DNA of 9,422 bases from UBA10133 sp964528565. GTDB taxonomy: Bacteria > Patescibacteriota > Microgenomatia > UBA1400 > MFAQ01. The position numbers were made by a program, and so were the translations under genes. The stretch covers positions 1-9,422 of the forward strand of contig CAZGSP010000057.1 of assembly GCA_964528565.1 (NCBI GenBank), written 5' to 3'. Below are positions 1 to 6,287 of the stretch, piece by piece. The notes below the pieces were generated by a model. It had not been told where the DNA came from, made no database searches, and saw only the letters and a list, made by a program, of their open reading frames with translations. The first letter of the stretch is position 1. Each line of letters opens with the position of its first letter.

Positions 1-51
1 AGGTAGTGCGGGGGGATTGTGGTTTTTGGCGGGCTTCGAATCGTCTACAAA
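1..51 (+). promoter_or_regulatory. 3' half of a structured leader element upstream of copA (copy 1, cut by window edge)
   Basis: Positions 21-40 are identical to 3433-3452, where a second copy precedes the HMA protein gene. The alignment continues without gaps upstream to position 1 (11 of 20 matches) and downstream to a TAYAAA box (46-51 here, 3458-3463 in copy 2). Several differences are C/T or G/A changes, as expected for a paired RNA. The 5' arm that would pair with this half lies outside the window, so folding cannot be tested here. The element ends about 50 nt before the copA start. It may be a regulatory RNA leader or an operator/promoter; the role in copper control is inferred only from the neighbouring genes. 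Confidence 0.55.
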
Positions 52-98
52 ATATTTTAATTTGCAAAATACCAAATACTAGTCAAAATTAAAGATAC

Positions 99-2330
99 AT
101 GACCAAAACCACCCTTCCCGTCATCGGCATGGACTGCGCCTCCTGCTCAAATATAGTGAACCGCGCCATCAAAAAGACTCCGGGTGTCGTAGCCTCATCG
201 GTGAGCATTGCCACCAACAAGGCCGATATCGAATTCGACTCTGCCGTTACCTCCTTGGAAAAAATTAATCAAAATGTCAAAGAATTCGGTTACTCCCTCA
301 ATCTCACACCTCAGACTGAAATGACGGATCACATGCATCACACCGGGGAGGAACATGTTGCCATGCTCAAAAAACAGATCGTAGTTCTCTTCCCCGTTTC
401 CTTGATCGTTTTCGTCCTCATGCTTTGGGATGCCCTCAGCCGCTATGTCCCCGGCTTCCCCATGTTCATAATTCCTATGACGATCTTCAACACCGTTCTG
501 GCCATTCTGGCCACACTTACCCTTTTCTTCTACGGTCGGGAGTTTCTCACCTCCATTCCCCGCTTCGCCAAAACCAAAGTGGCCAATATGGACACCCTGA
601 TCGGCATCGGTTCGGTCGTCGCTTACCTTTATTCCATGTTTGTCATTTTCTTCCCGGAGTTTGTAATGTCTCTCAAACTTCCCGAAACCACATATTTCGA
701 TGTTGTCATCGTCGTTATTGGTTTTATAAAGTTCGGTAAATATTTGGAGGCAAACTCCAAACAAAAAACCGGTGAAGCCATCAAAAAATTATTAAATCTA
801 TCCGCCAAAACCGCCTTAATAAAAAGAGGCGCGAAGGAAATCGAAGTTCCTGTTTCCGAAGTTCTTGTGGGTGACCTTGTCATCGTCAAACCCGGCGCCA
901 AGATCCCGGTCGACGGCAAGATCATCGAAGGCAATACTTCGATTGACGAGTCCATGATTACTGGCGAGCCAATACCGGTCGACAAAACCATCGGCGAGCA
1001 GGTCACCAGTGGCACCATCAACAAACAGGGATACATTATCTTCAAAGCCGAAAGAGTCGGTTCGGATACTTTACTGTCTCAAATCATCAAGATGGTAGAA
1101 ACTGCCCAAGGATCAAAGGCCCCGATTGAAAGAATGGCCGACACGGTTTCCGCTTACTTCGTCCCGGCGGTTCTTCTGTTGTCGGTTCTTTCGTTCATCA
1201 CCTGGCTTGCTTTTGGCAATTTATCTTTGGCCATCTCTTCTTTTGTCGGGATTCTCGTCATCGCTTGTCCTTGTGCTTTAGGCCTTGCCACTCCTACCGC
1301 CATCATTGTCGGTGTCGGTAAGGGAGCCGAGAATGGTATTTTGGTCAAAGATGCTTCCGTACTGGAAAAACTTCACGACGTGAACACCGTCGTTTTCGAC
1401 AAGACCGGCACTATCACTTTAGGAAAGCCCCAAGTGGTCAAAATTTTACCCAAATCATCCGTTTCCGAAACCGAGTTATTATCCATTCTGTCATCCATGG
1501 AGAAAAAATCCGGGCACCCTCTGGCCACCGCCATAGTCGATTACGCCAAAAAACAAAACGTTGGTCTTCACACCATCCAGCACTTCAAAGAAATCCCCGG
1601 CAAAGGTGTCGCCGGTCAATTCAAATCCAAACGTTATCTCGCCGGAAATCTCACTCTCCTCAAAGAACACAAAGTGGATTTTGATTCAAAAGAAATTCTG
1701 GAGTACACCCAAAAAGGGATGACCCCTGTCTTTCTATTTTCCGAAAAGATACTTCTTGGCACGATCCTCATCTCCGATTCTCTAAAATCGGAGTCCATCA
1801 CGGCTATTGCCGATCTGCACAAAATGGGTATCAAGACGGTTATGCTGACGGGAGACGATCATGACGCGGCCGCATATATAGCGGGACTGGCCGGCATCGA
1901 CCGCATCTACGCTCAAGTTCTTCCGACAGACAAGGCCCACGTTATCGACAAACTTAAGGGCGAAGGCAACAAAGTGGTTATGGTCGGCGACGGCATCAAC
2001 GACTCTCCCGCCCTGGCTTCCGCCGATGTCGGTATCGCTATGAGTACCGGCACCGATGTCGCCATCGAATCTGCGGGTATTACCTTGCTTCACGGAGACC
2101 TCTCCAAAGTCGAAAAGGCAATCAAGCTTAGTCGACTAACCATGGGGACGATCAAGCAAAATCTCTTCTGGGCTTTCTTTTACAATGTCATCGGCATTCC
2201 CGTCGCCGCCGGAGTTCTATATCCTCTCTTTGGGATAGTCCTCAACCCCGCTATCGCCGGTGCCGCCATGGCCTTTTCCTCCGTCTCGGTTGTTACTAAT
2301 TCACTCAGGCTTAAAACAGCTAAAATATAA
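99..2330 (+). CDS. copA: Cu+-exporting P1B-type ATPase (CopA family)
   Basis: This 743-aa heavy-metal P-type ATPase exports Cu+ across the cytoplasmic membrane using ATP. A single N-terminal HMA domain (residues 1-70) carries GMDCASC with C13 and C16. A short His-rich linker follows (H78, H80, H81, H86). The TGE actuator motif is at 288-290, the membrane CPC metal site at C390-P391-C392, the phosphorylated Asp at D434 in DKTGT, the P1B-specific HP at H473-P474, and GDGIND at 630-635. The last two helices carry Y695-N696 and MxxSS (M724, S727, S728), which in this family mark the Cu+ (P1B-1) subgroup. Length is normal for a one-HMA CopA. No clear Shine-Dalgarno precedes ATG 99, but this start gives a normally placed HMA domain. 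The next gene follows after 6 nt, so the two are cotranscribed. Confidence 0.96.
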   Translation: MTKTTLPVIGMDCASCSNIVNRAIKKTPGVVASSVSIATNKADIEFDSAVTSLEKINQNVKEFGYSLNLTPQTEMTDHMHHTGEEHVAMLKKQIVVLFPVSLIVFVLMLWDALSRYVPGFPMFIIPMTIFNTVLAILATLTLFFYGREFLTSIPRFAKTKVANMDTLIGIGSVVAYLYSMFVIFFPEFVMSLKLPETTYFDVVIVVIGFIKFGKYLEANSKQKTGEAIKKLLNLSAKTALIKRGAKEIEVPVSEVLVGDLVIVKPGAKIPVDGKIIEGNTSIDESMITGEPIPVDKTIGEQVTSGTINKQGYIIFKAERVGSDTLLSQIIKMVETAQGSKAPIERMADTVSAYFVPAVLLLSVLSFITWLAFGNLSLAISSFVGILVIACPCALGLATPTAIIVGVGKGAENGILVKDASVLEKLHDVNTVVFDKTGTITLGKPQVVKILPKSSVSETELLSILSSMEKKSGHPLATAIVDYAKKQNVGLHTIQHFKEIPGKGVAGQFKSKRYLAGNLTLLKEHKVDFDSKEILEYTQKGMTPVFLFSEKILLGTILISDSLKSESITAIADLHKMGIKTVMLTGDDHDAAAYIAGLAGIDRIYAQVLPTDKAHVIDKLKGEGNKVVMVGDGINDSPALASADVGIAMSTGTDVAIESAGITLLHGDLSKVEKAIKLSRLTMGTIKQNLFWAFFYNVIGIPVAAGVLYPLFGIVLNPAIAGAAMAFSSVSVVTNSLRLKTAKI

Positions 2331-2336
2331 CCACTC

Positions 2337-3344
2337 ATGGAATCGACTAATTTACTGGTTATTTTCCTCACCGGCCTCACCACCGGCGGCCTGACCTGCC
2401 TCGCCATTCAAGGCGGCCTTCTCACATCGGTGATCGCCAACTCAAAATCGAAAACCGATAGCTTACTTCCAATAGCTTCCTTTCTTTCCGGCAAGCTCTT
2501 TATTCACACCCTTCTTGGCTTTTTTCTCGGTCTTCTCGGCTCGGCCATCACCCTCTCGCCGATCACCCGGGGCTGGCTTCAAGTTTTTATTGGTATATAT
2601 CTTTTTGGCATCGCCGGGAATCTACTTCAGCTTCACCCCTTATTCCGTTATTTTGTTATCATCCCGCCAAAATTTTTAGCCAGGTTAGTTAAGAACGAGT
2701 CCAAAAGCAGTTCCATTTTTGCCCCCGCCCTCTTGGGTCTCATGACCGTTTTTCTCCCTTGTGCCACCACCCAAGCCATGGAAGTTATAGCCATCGGCAC
2801 CGGCAACCCTCTCTACGGCGCTGCCATCATGTTCGCTTTTATTCTCGGCACTTCCCCCACTTTCCTGATTTTCGGTTTTCTTCTCAATCGGGGTTCCGTT
2901 TCCTTTAGAAAATACTTCCCCGCCGTTGCCGCCACCGCCCTCTTCGCTATGTCCGTTTACACCATCAATGCCGGTGCCGGTCTCATGGGCTCTGTCTACA
3001 CTCTCCAAAACTTTTGGCAAGCCGCCACCTCGTCTTCGACTGCTACCCCAACCAATATCGCCATTCTGGGAGACAAGGTTCAGACGGTCACTATCAACGT
3101 TAGTAACTACGCTTATACTCCCAACTCCATCACTCTAAAAAGGGGTGTCCTCGCCAAAATAAAACTGATCACCAACAATGTCCAGTCCTGCTCCCGCTCC
3201 TTTACTATCCCGGCACTAAATATTCAAAAATTACTTCCGGAAACCGGCGAAACCATTATCGAATTCACTCCGGACAAAGTCGGCCCTCTCGCCTTCTCCT
3301 GCTCCATGGGCATGTACACCGGCCGCTTCAACGTCATCAATTAA
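2337..3344 (+). CDS. TauE/SafE (DsbD_2/UreH-type) membrane protein fused to a C-terminal cupredoxin domain
   Basis: This 335-aa protein has about six membrane helices (residues about 5-215), then a linker and a cupredoxin-like domain (about 240-335). The helices hold two family signatures: GGLTCLAIQGG with C21, and PCATTQAM with C142. These are equivalent in placement to the paired Cys of CcdA/DsbD-like proteins. The cupredoxin part has C285 (SCSRSF) and CSMGM (C322, M324, M326), so its likely copper ligands are Cys/Met, with Cys where classical cupredoxins have His. Related proteins are commonly found with copper ATPases, often with a fused N-terminal HMA domain; here the HMA unit is a separate downstream gene. 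Likely role: copper delivery, sequestration or thiol-redox support at the membrane (inference). No Shine-Dalgarno is visible, so translation is probably coupled to copA. Confidence 0.88.
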   Translation: MESTNLLVIFLTGLTTGGLTCLAIQGGLLTSVIANSKSKTDSLLPIASFLSGKLFIHTLLGFFLGLLGSAITLSPITRGWLQVFIGIYLFGIAGNLLQLHPLFRYFVIIPPKFLARLVKNESKSSSIFAPALLGLMTVFLPCATTQAMEVIAIGTGNPLYGAAIMFAFILGTSPTFLIFGFLLNRGSVSFRKYFPAVAATALFAMSVYTINAGAGLMGSVYTLQNFWQAATSSSTATPTNIAILGDKVQTVTINVSNYAYTPNSITLKRGVLAKIKLITNNVQSCSRSFTIPALNIQKLLPETGETIIEFTPDKVGPLAFSCSMGMYTGRFNVIN

Positions 3345-3355
3345 TTATTTTTTCA

Positions 3356-3458
3356 ACACAGTGCAGAAGACTAGCCAACAAACCGCACGGACCATGTACA
3401 TGCGAGTACTCGAGACAGTTACGCGGGAGTACGGTTTTTGGCGGGCTTCGAACTGTGT
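3356..3458 (+). promoter_or_regulatory. Long imperfect hairpin/dyad upstream of the HMA gene (copy 2 of the copper-gene element)
   Basis: The arms pair in three blocks: 3356-3362 with 3452-3458 (7 bp), 3366-3369 with 3446-3449 (4 bp), and 3374-3385 with 3432-3442 (11 bp with one bulged C at 3379). The last block includes AAACCG/CGGTTT. Internal loops separate the blocks. The apical 40 nt contains the palindromes 3393-3402 and 3403-3412, the second at the exact centre of the dyad. The 3' arm is shared with the sequence before copA. The hairpin ends 15 nt before ATG 3474 and fills most of the 129-nt gap after the cupredoxin gene. No U-run follows, so it is not an ordinary terminator. A TATAAA at 3458-3463 could be a -10 box, so a DNA operator is an alternative to a sensing RNA. 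Confidence 0.6.
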
Positions 3459-3473
3459 ATAAAAAAATCCAAT

Positions 3474-3722
3474 ATGTTCCATTTATTTAAACCCAAAAAA
3501 ATAGATATCGTCCCCGATACCGAATCGATCACTTTACAGCTCACCGGCCTCCACTGCTCTTCCTGTGCCGTAAACATCGATCTGGCCCTGGAAGATCTCC
3601 CCGGGGTAATAGCCAAAACCAACTACGCCAGATCCGAAACGAGGATCACTTTCGACCCGTCCAAAACCACTTTGGACCAAATCCACTTCGCCATCCGCGA
3701 CCTGGGATATAGTGTCAAATAG
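3474..3722 (+). CDS. Free-standing HMA-domain copper-binding protein (CopZ-like metallochaperone)
   Basis: This 82-aa protein is essentially one heavy-metal-associated domain. An N-terminal extension (MFHLFKPKK) of about 16 residues precedes it. The metal site is GLHCSSC, matching the GMxCxxC signature with Leu for Met. The C-terminal pattern ending in IRDLGYSVK is typical of the last strand of the fold. Such proteins bind Cu+ and pass it to CopA or buffer it. The reading frame extends upstream to TTG 3438, but that would place translation inside the conserved hairpin. ATG 3474 is therefore preferred. No Shine-Dalgarno is seen. A TATAAA at 3458-3463 would give a transcript beginning only a few nt before the ATG, so a very short leader is possible. 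Membership in the copper module is clear from context. Confidence 0.88.
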   Translation: MFHLFKPKKIDIVPDTESITLQLTGLHCSSCAVNIDLALEDLPGVIAKTNYARSETRITFDPSKTTLDQIHFAIRDLGYSVK

Positions 3723-3754
3723 TCACTCTTCCAAATGTAATTTAAATTACCCCG

Positions 3755-3763
3755 TGTTAGGAT
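3755..3763 (+). promoter_or_regulatory. Extended -10 promoter, probably giving a leaderless mRNA
   Basis: TG-T-TAGGAT is an extended -10 element ending at 3763. The usual 7-nt offset puts the start of transcription at 3770, the A of the next gene's ATG. An overlapping GATAAT (3761-3766) is an alternative -10 with nearly the same start. No convincing -35 is present. No Shine-Dalgarno lies in the appropriate place, which fits a leaderless start. Confidence 0.5.
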
Positions 3764-3769
3764 AATATT

Positions 3770-4981
3770 ATGACCAAAAACACGCCCACTTCATTCCGTT
3801 GGCCCCTACTCGTTGTTGTTCTCACCGTCATTCTAGCCGTCATGTCATATGCCTTCCGTCAGTCCTGGTCCCGACAAGTCACGCTAGAATCGGCATCGAT
3901 CATCCAATCCGAAAAAATTGCCTCGGCCGAAGCCCAAATAAAAGACTTGGCCCAACAGATATTGGTCTTGGAAAATGAAGACCAGAGACTAAAAAACAAT
4001 GCTCTTCAAAAAGAAATTGCCGGTCTGAAAGCCATCTACAATGTCACCCTCATTCAGTATGAGGATATTCTGAACCTCAGGGAACAGTCGGCGTCCAAAA
4101 CAACCGTTTTGGAAAATCTTTTGGCCGACATTTTGGCCGCCATTTCCAAAAATGACCTCAAAACCGCCCAAGATACCTCCAGGAAACTAGCCACCGAGAT
4201 CACAAAAGAAAAGTCCAGACTGGCCTCCCTTGCTCAGACAGCAGTGGTCGCTATTCCTGCCAACGTCCCGGACAAATCTACGCCACCCTCATCGGGTTAT
4301 AGCCGTCAAAAGGTAAACGTCGAGGGCCTGGGATACTTCTTGGTCGATATTGTAGCGGGCGATCTCGGCTCAACCAAGGTCATCGTCGACACTGCCTCTG
4401 CCGGCACTTGTGGTAACGACTGCCCGGTTCTCCCTCTCGCCACCTATGTCAGCCGCACCGGCGCCTACGCCGGGGTCAACGGATCGTACTTCTGTCCGGC
4501 CAGTTACCCTAGCTGTTCCGGCAAGACCAATTCTTTTGACCTACTTCTCATGAACAAAGACAAAGTCTACTTCAACTCCGACAACAATGTTTACAGCAGT
4601 AATCCCGGAGTTGTTTTTGGCAGTGGTTATATCCGTTTTCTTTCGGCCGTCTCGGGTTGGGGACGTGATACGGGAATTGACAGCATGATCAGTAACTACC
4701 CCTTATTACTTTCTGGAGGCAGCGTCACCTTTGGCGGCAACTCGGACCCCAAGCAAGGTTCGCGTGGTAATCGCAGTTTTGTTGCCAATAAGGGAAATAC
4801 TGTTTACATCGGAGTTGCCCACGGTGTTACCGTGGCCGAGTCGGCCAGAGTCCTGAAAGCCATGGGTATGGAAAACGCCTTAAACCTTGATAGTGGCGGC
4901 TCTACCGCTCTCTGGTCCGGTGGCTACAAAGTCGGCCCCGGCCGTGACCTCCCGAACGTCATTCTCTTCGTCAGAAAATAA
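3770..4981 (+). CDS. Membrane-anchored coiled-coil protein with phosphodiester glycosidase (NAGPA-like) domain
   Basis: The 403-aa protein has a short cytoplasmic N-terminus, one membrane helix (residues about 11-30), a long Glu/Lys/Gln-rich predicted coiled coil (about 35-155), a Pro/Ser-rich linker, and a C-terminal phosphodiester glycosidase domain (about 185-403). The family signatures are NGSYF at 237-241 and NLDSGGSTAL starting at N372. In this family the latter is followed, as here, by a closing strand reached through a short loop (VGPGRDLPNVILFV). Family members cleave GlcNAc-phosphodiester bonds or related exopolysaccharide linkages; the substrate here is unknown. Two close Cys pairs (C214/C218 and C242/C249) suggest disulfides and an extracytoplasmic domain. 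The coiled coil could act as a stalk or oligomerisation unit. It is probably separate from the copper operon because it has its own promoter. Confidence 0.88.
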   Translation: MTKNTPTSFRWPLLVVVLTVILAVMSYAFRQSWSRQVTLESASIIQSEKIASAEAQIKDLAQQILVLENEDQRLKNNALQKEIAGLKAIYNVTLIQYEDILNLREQSASKTTVLENLLADILAAISKNDLKTAQDTSRKLATEITKEKSRLASLAQTAVVAIPANVPDKSTPPSSGYSRQKVNVEGLGYFLVDIVAGDLGSTKVIVDTASAGTCGNDCPVLPLATYVSRTGAYAGVNGSYFCPASYPSCSGKTNSFDLLLMNKDKVYFNSDNNVYSSNPGVVFGSGYIRFLSAVSGWGRDTGIDSMISNYPLLLSGGSVTFGGNSDPKQGSRGNRSFVANKGNTVYIGVAHGVTVAESARVLKAMGMENALNLDSGGSTALWSGGYKVGPGRDLPNVILFVRK

Positions 4982-5014
4982 ACCTCAGGAACTATCCCCG
5001 AAGGCCTATATTGG

Positions 5015-5023
5015 TGTTAGTAT
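5015..5023 (+). promoter_or_regulatory. Extended -10 promoter for the small membrane protein gene
   Basis: TG-T-TAGTAT resembles the extended -10 at 3755-3763 (TGTTAGGAT). Transcription would begin near 5030, giving a leader of about 43 nt that contains a strong Shine-Dalgarno. No clear -35 is seen. The 91-nt gap after the glycosidase gene has no evident terminator, so readthrough is also possible. Confidence 0.4.
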
Positions 5024-5072
5024 TAATGGGCATCTTGATTGTGCCAAACATTAAAATCTCAAGGAGGATCTC

Positions 5073-5384
5073 ATGGTCATCTTCCCGCTCGTGATTCTAT
5101 TCTTGGCCTACATCGCCGCCATACTTTCTGTCGGCATCGCAGTGACGGCAAAGATGGGCCTTGTTCTGGGCATTATCGCTTTTGTCCTGATCGTCGTCTT
5201 CCCTTTCTTCGCCGAAAAGGACACCTGTTCCCGTCTTGGCTGGCTCATCTGGAATGGCTCGGTCATTATTTGCTCTATCGTTATCTACGGCTGGTACTCT
5301 CTTCTCATCTTCTCCATCTGGGCATACTGGATCTACGCTCGGAACGGTTTCCGCAGGTTTTCGTCCTGGCGAAGAATTGCCTGA
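5073..5384 (+). CDS. Small polytopic membrane protein, function unknown
   Basis: The 103-aa protein is almost entirely hydrophobic, with three or four helices (residues about 2-24, 28-47, 56-72 and 73-90). It has a short loop containing the only Cys (AEKDTCSRLG) and a basic, Arg-rich C-terminal tail (RNGFRRFSSWRRIA), which should stay in the cytoplasm by the positive-inside rule. The start is fixed by AGGAGG at 5062-5067, 5 nt before the ATG and the strongest ribosome binding site in this half of the window. An intrinsic terminator follows 15 nt after the stop. Other-frame readings across the region lack such a site. I do not recognise the family; a role in transport or envelope function would be a guess. 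Confidence 0.75.
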   Translation: MVIFPLVILFLAYIAAILSVGIAVTAKMGLVLGIIAFVLIVVFPFFAEKDTCSRLGWLIWNGSVIICSIVIYGWYSLLIFSIWAYWIYARNGFRRFSSWRRIA

Positions 5385-5398
5385 CGACTTGATCTTCT

Positions 5399-5427
5399 TA
5401 ACCCTGAGTTTCTCAGGGTTATTTTTT
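5399..5427 (+). terminator. Rho-independent terminator after the small membrane protein gene
   Basis: A 10-bp perfect stem (5399-5408 with 5412-5421, core ACCCTGAG) with a TTT loop is followed by six T. The T-run is only on the + strand side. On the - strand the stem lies just after the methyltransferase-like gene but has no U-tail, so it separates the convergent units mainly from one side. Confidence 0.88.
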
Positions 5428-5439
5428 GGGAAAAAGTAT

Positions 5440-5964
5440 TTACTTCTTTTTAAGCGTCACCACCAGAGAATCACCCTCCCTGGTCGGCGACACAATCACG
5501 CTCGACTCCACTAGATTCAACGCCGTCGGAAGCTTCAGCCTTCCATCCTCAAAATACTTGGCCGAAATAATGAGCAGAGCCTCCCCTCCGCTGATCAAAA
5601 CTCTTTCTATCTCGGCAAGCGCTCTTACCAAATTAAGCTCCTCCTCAAAGATATTGGCCGAAACCACTACATCAACGGAATCATTGGCTATCGGCAAACA
5701 TTGCGGCACCCCTTGAACCAATCTTTCATCAAGCTTTCTGTTTCTTTCGTTCCAATCATCCAGATCCATATGACACACTTTCTCTCCAAATTTCTCCTCC
5801 AAAAAAGACATTAGCGTTTCAACTCCAAAACCAAATTCCATTACCCTCTTGCCATACGAATTAGTGTACCGGCCGTCCAATATTCTCCGTAATTCCAAAC
5901 CGACATCGACAGTATTTACACAAACCACTTCCGCACCGATTGGAAAGACAGCAACAGCCTCCAT
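5440..5964 (-). CDS. Divergent class I SAM-dependent methyltransferase-like protein
   Basis: The 174-aa protein shows the order of a class I methyltransferase fold. A glycine-poor motif I variant is VMEFGFG (41-47), in place of the usual VLDxGxGxG. An acidic strand end, HMDLDD, is at 65-70. The motif IV-like stretch LPIANDSVDVVVS (90-102) and ERVLISGGEALLIIS (120-134) match the RVLKPGGxL region of Methyltransf_11-type enzymes. The substrate is unknown, and the weak motif I may mean altered or lost SAM binding. The ATG directly abuts the stop of the upstream gene (TAA-ATG), with GAGGG 7 nt before it inside that gene's end, so translation is coupled. It is convergent with the small membrane protein gene. 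Confidence 0.7.
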   Translation of the reverse strand: MEAVAVFPIGAEVVCVNTVDVGLELRRILDGRYTNSYGKRVMEFGFGVETLMSFLEEKFGEKVCHMDLDDWNERNRKLDERLVQGVPQCLPIANDSVDVVVSANIFEEELNLVRALAEIERVLISGGEALLIISAKYFEDGRLKLPTALNLVESSVIVSPTREGDSLVVTLKKK

Positions 5965-6150
5965 TTACTTGCCCTCGCCTTTCACGTCTTTCAAGTATGC
6001 CTTAAACTCTTCCCATACTTTTTTCCAATCCCCATCGGCGGCCTCAATTTCTTTGAATATCATCTCCACGTCTACTAATATCTGGTCCTCTTTCACGATC
6101 ATCTTTGTTTTAGCCATATTCAATATTTCTTTTAATAACCTACGGAACAT
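5965..6150 (-). CDS. Small charged protein, function unknown, coupled to the methyltransferase-like gene
   Basis: The reading frame encodes 61 aa rich in Lys and Glu, with an acidic helical middle (VEMIFKEIEAADGDWKKVWEEFKAY). No membrane segment or known motif is seen. There are two candidate starts. ATG 6150 overlaps a TATAAT sequence, and ATG 6117 (residue 12, giving a 50-aa protein starting MAKTKM) would sit about 25 nt downstream of a transcript from that TATAAT. If TTGATA/GATACA (6161-6189) is the promoter, the longer form would have a leader of only a few nt. The direct TAA-ATG junction with the next gene supports a real coding region. The family is not recognised. Confidence 0.6.
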   Translation of the reverse strand: MFRRLLKEILNMAKTKMIVKEDQILVDVEMIFKEIEAADGDWKKVWEEFKAYLKDVKGEGK

Positions 6151-6189
6151 TATATCCTAATGTATCTCGCAGATGAGCGGTTATATCAA
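6149..6189 (-). promoter_or_regulatory. Promoter region before the small protein/methyltransferase-like pair
   Basis: On the - strand, TTGATA (6189-6184) is separated by 17 nt from GATACA (6166-6161). A perfect TATAAT (6154-6149) lies further down and overlaps the first ATG. The two possible -10 boxes imply different translation starts. The TTGATA lies within the outer arm of the 6181-6227 hairpin. Confidence 0.4.
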
Positions 6190-6227
6190 GCCCATAATGG
6201 CACATGCAATTATGGGCGTAGATATAA
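6181..6227. other. 16-bp two-part hairpin downstream of the S1 gene
   Basis: The outer stem 6181-6187 with 6221-6227 (7 bp) and the inner perfect stem 6190-6198 with 6209-6217 (9 bp) are separated by a small 2x3 internal loop. The apical loop is 10 nt. Neither strand has a U-run, so it is not a standard terminator. It lies between the S1 gene and the small-protein gene on the - strand and could be an mRNA processing or stabilising structure, or an operator. Confidence 0.55.
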
Positions 6228-6246
6228 GAGGAAGCACAGGACGCCA

Positions 6247-6270
6247 TTTCAATAACAGATGTTATTGAAA
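6247..6270. other. Perfect 10-bp hairpin with 4-nt loop after the S1 gene
   Basis: TTTCAATAAC (6247-6256) pairs exactly with GTTATTGAAA (6261-6270) around an AGAT loop. It begins 17 nt after the S1 stop in the - direction. No U-run follows on either strand. It may protect the S1 mRNA 3' end or be a weak or degenerate terminator. Confidence 0.55.
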
Positions 6271-6287
6271 GAAGGACGAGCAAGCTC

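Noticed and set aside
195..764. A 189-codon open frame on the - strand within copA
   Set aside because: It is antisense to a gene with every P1B ATPase motif intact; its composition (Gly/Glu/His-rich) is that of a shadow frame and it has no ribosome binding site.
3413..3432. CopY (TACANNTGTA) or CsoR-type operator in the copper element
   Set aside because: The nearby CATGTACATG and G-rich runs do not match either consensus well enough to name a regulator.
3356..3458. tRNA or tRNA-like gene, suggested by the CTTCGAAC stretch
   Set aside because: No acceptor, D or anticodon arms can be formed; the pairing is one long hairpin instead.
3351..3460. Integron attC site
   Set aside because: The imperfect palindrome has a suggestive shape, but the ends do not give RYYYAAC and GTTRRRY core sites, and there is no cassette array or integrase.
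3438..3473. TTG start extending the HMA protein by 12 residues
   Set aside because: The extension lies in the element shared with copy 1, which is non-coding there, and ATG 3474 gives a normal HMA protein.
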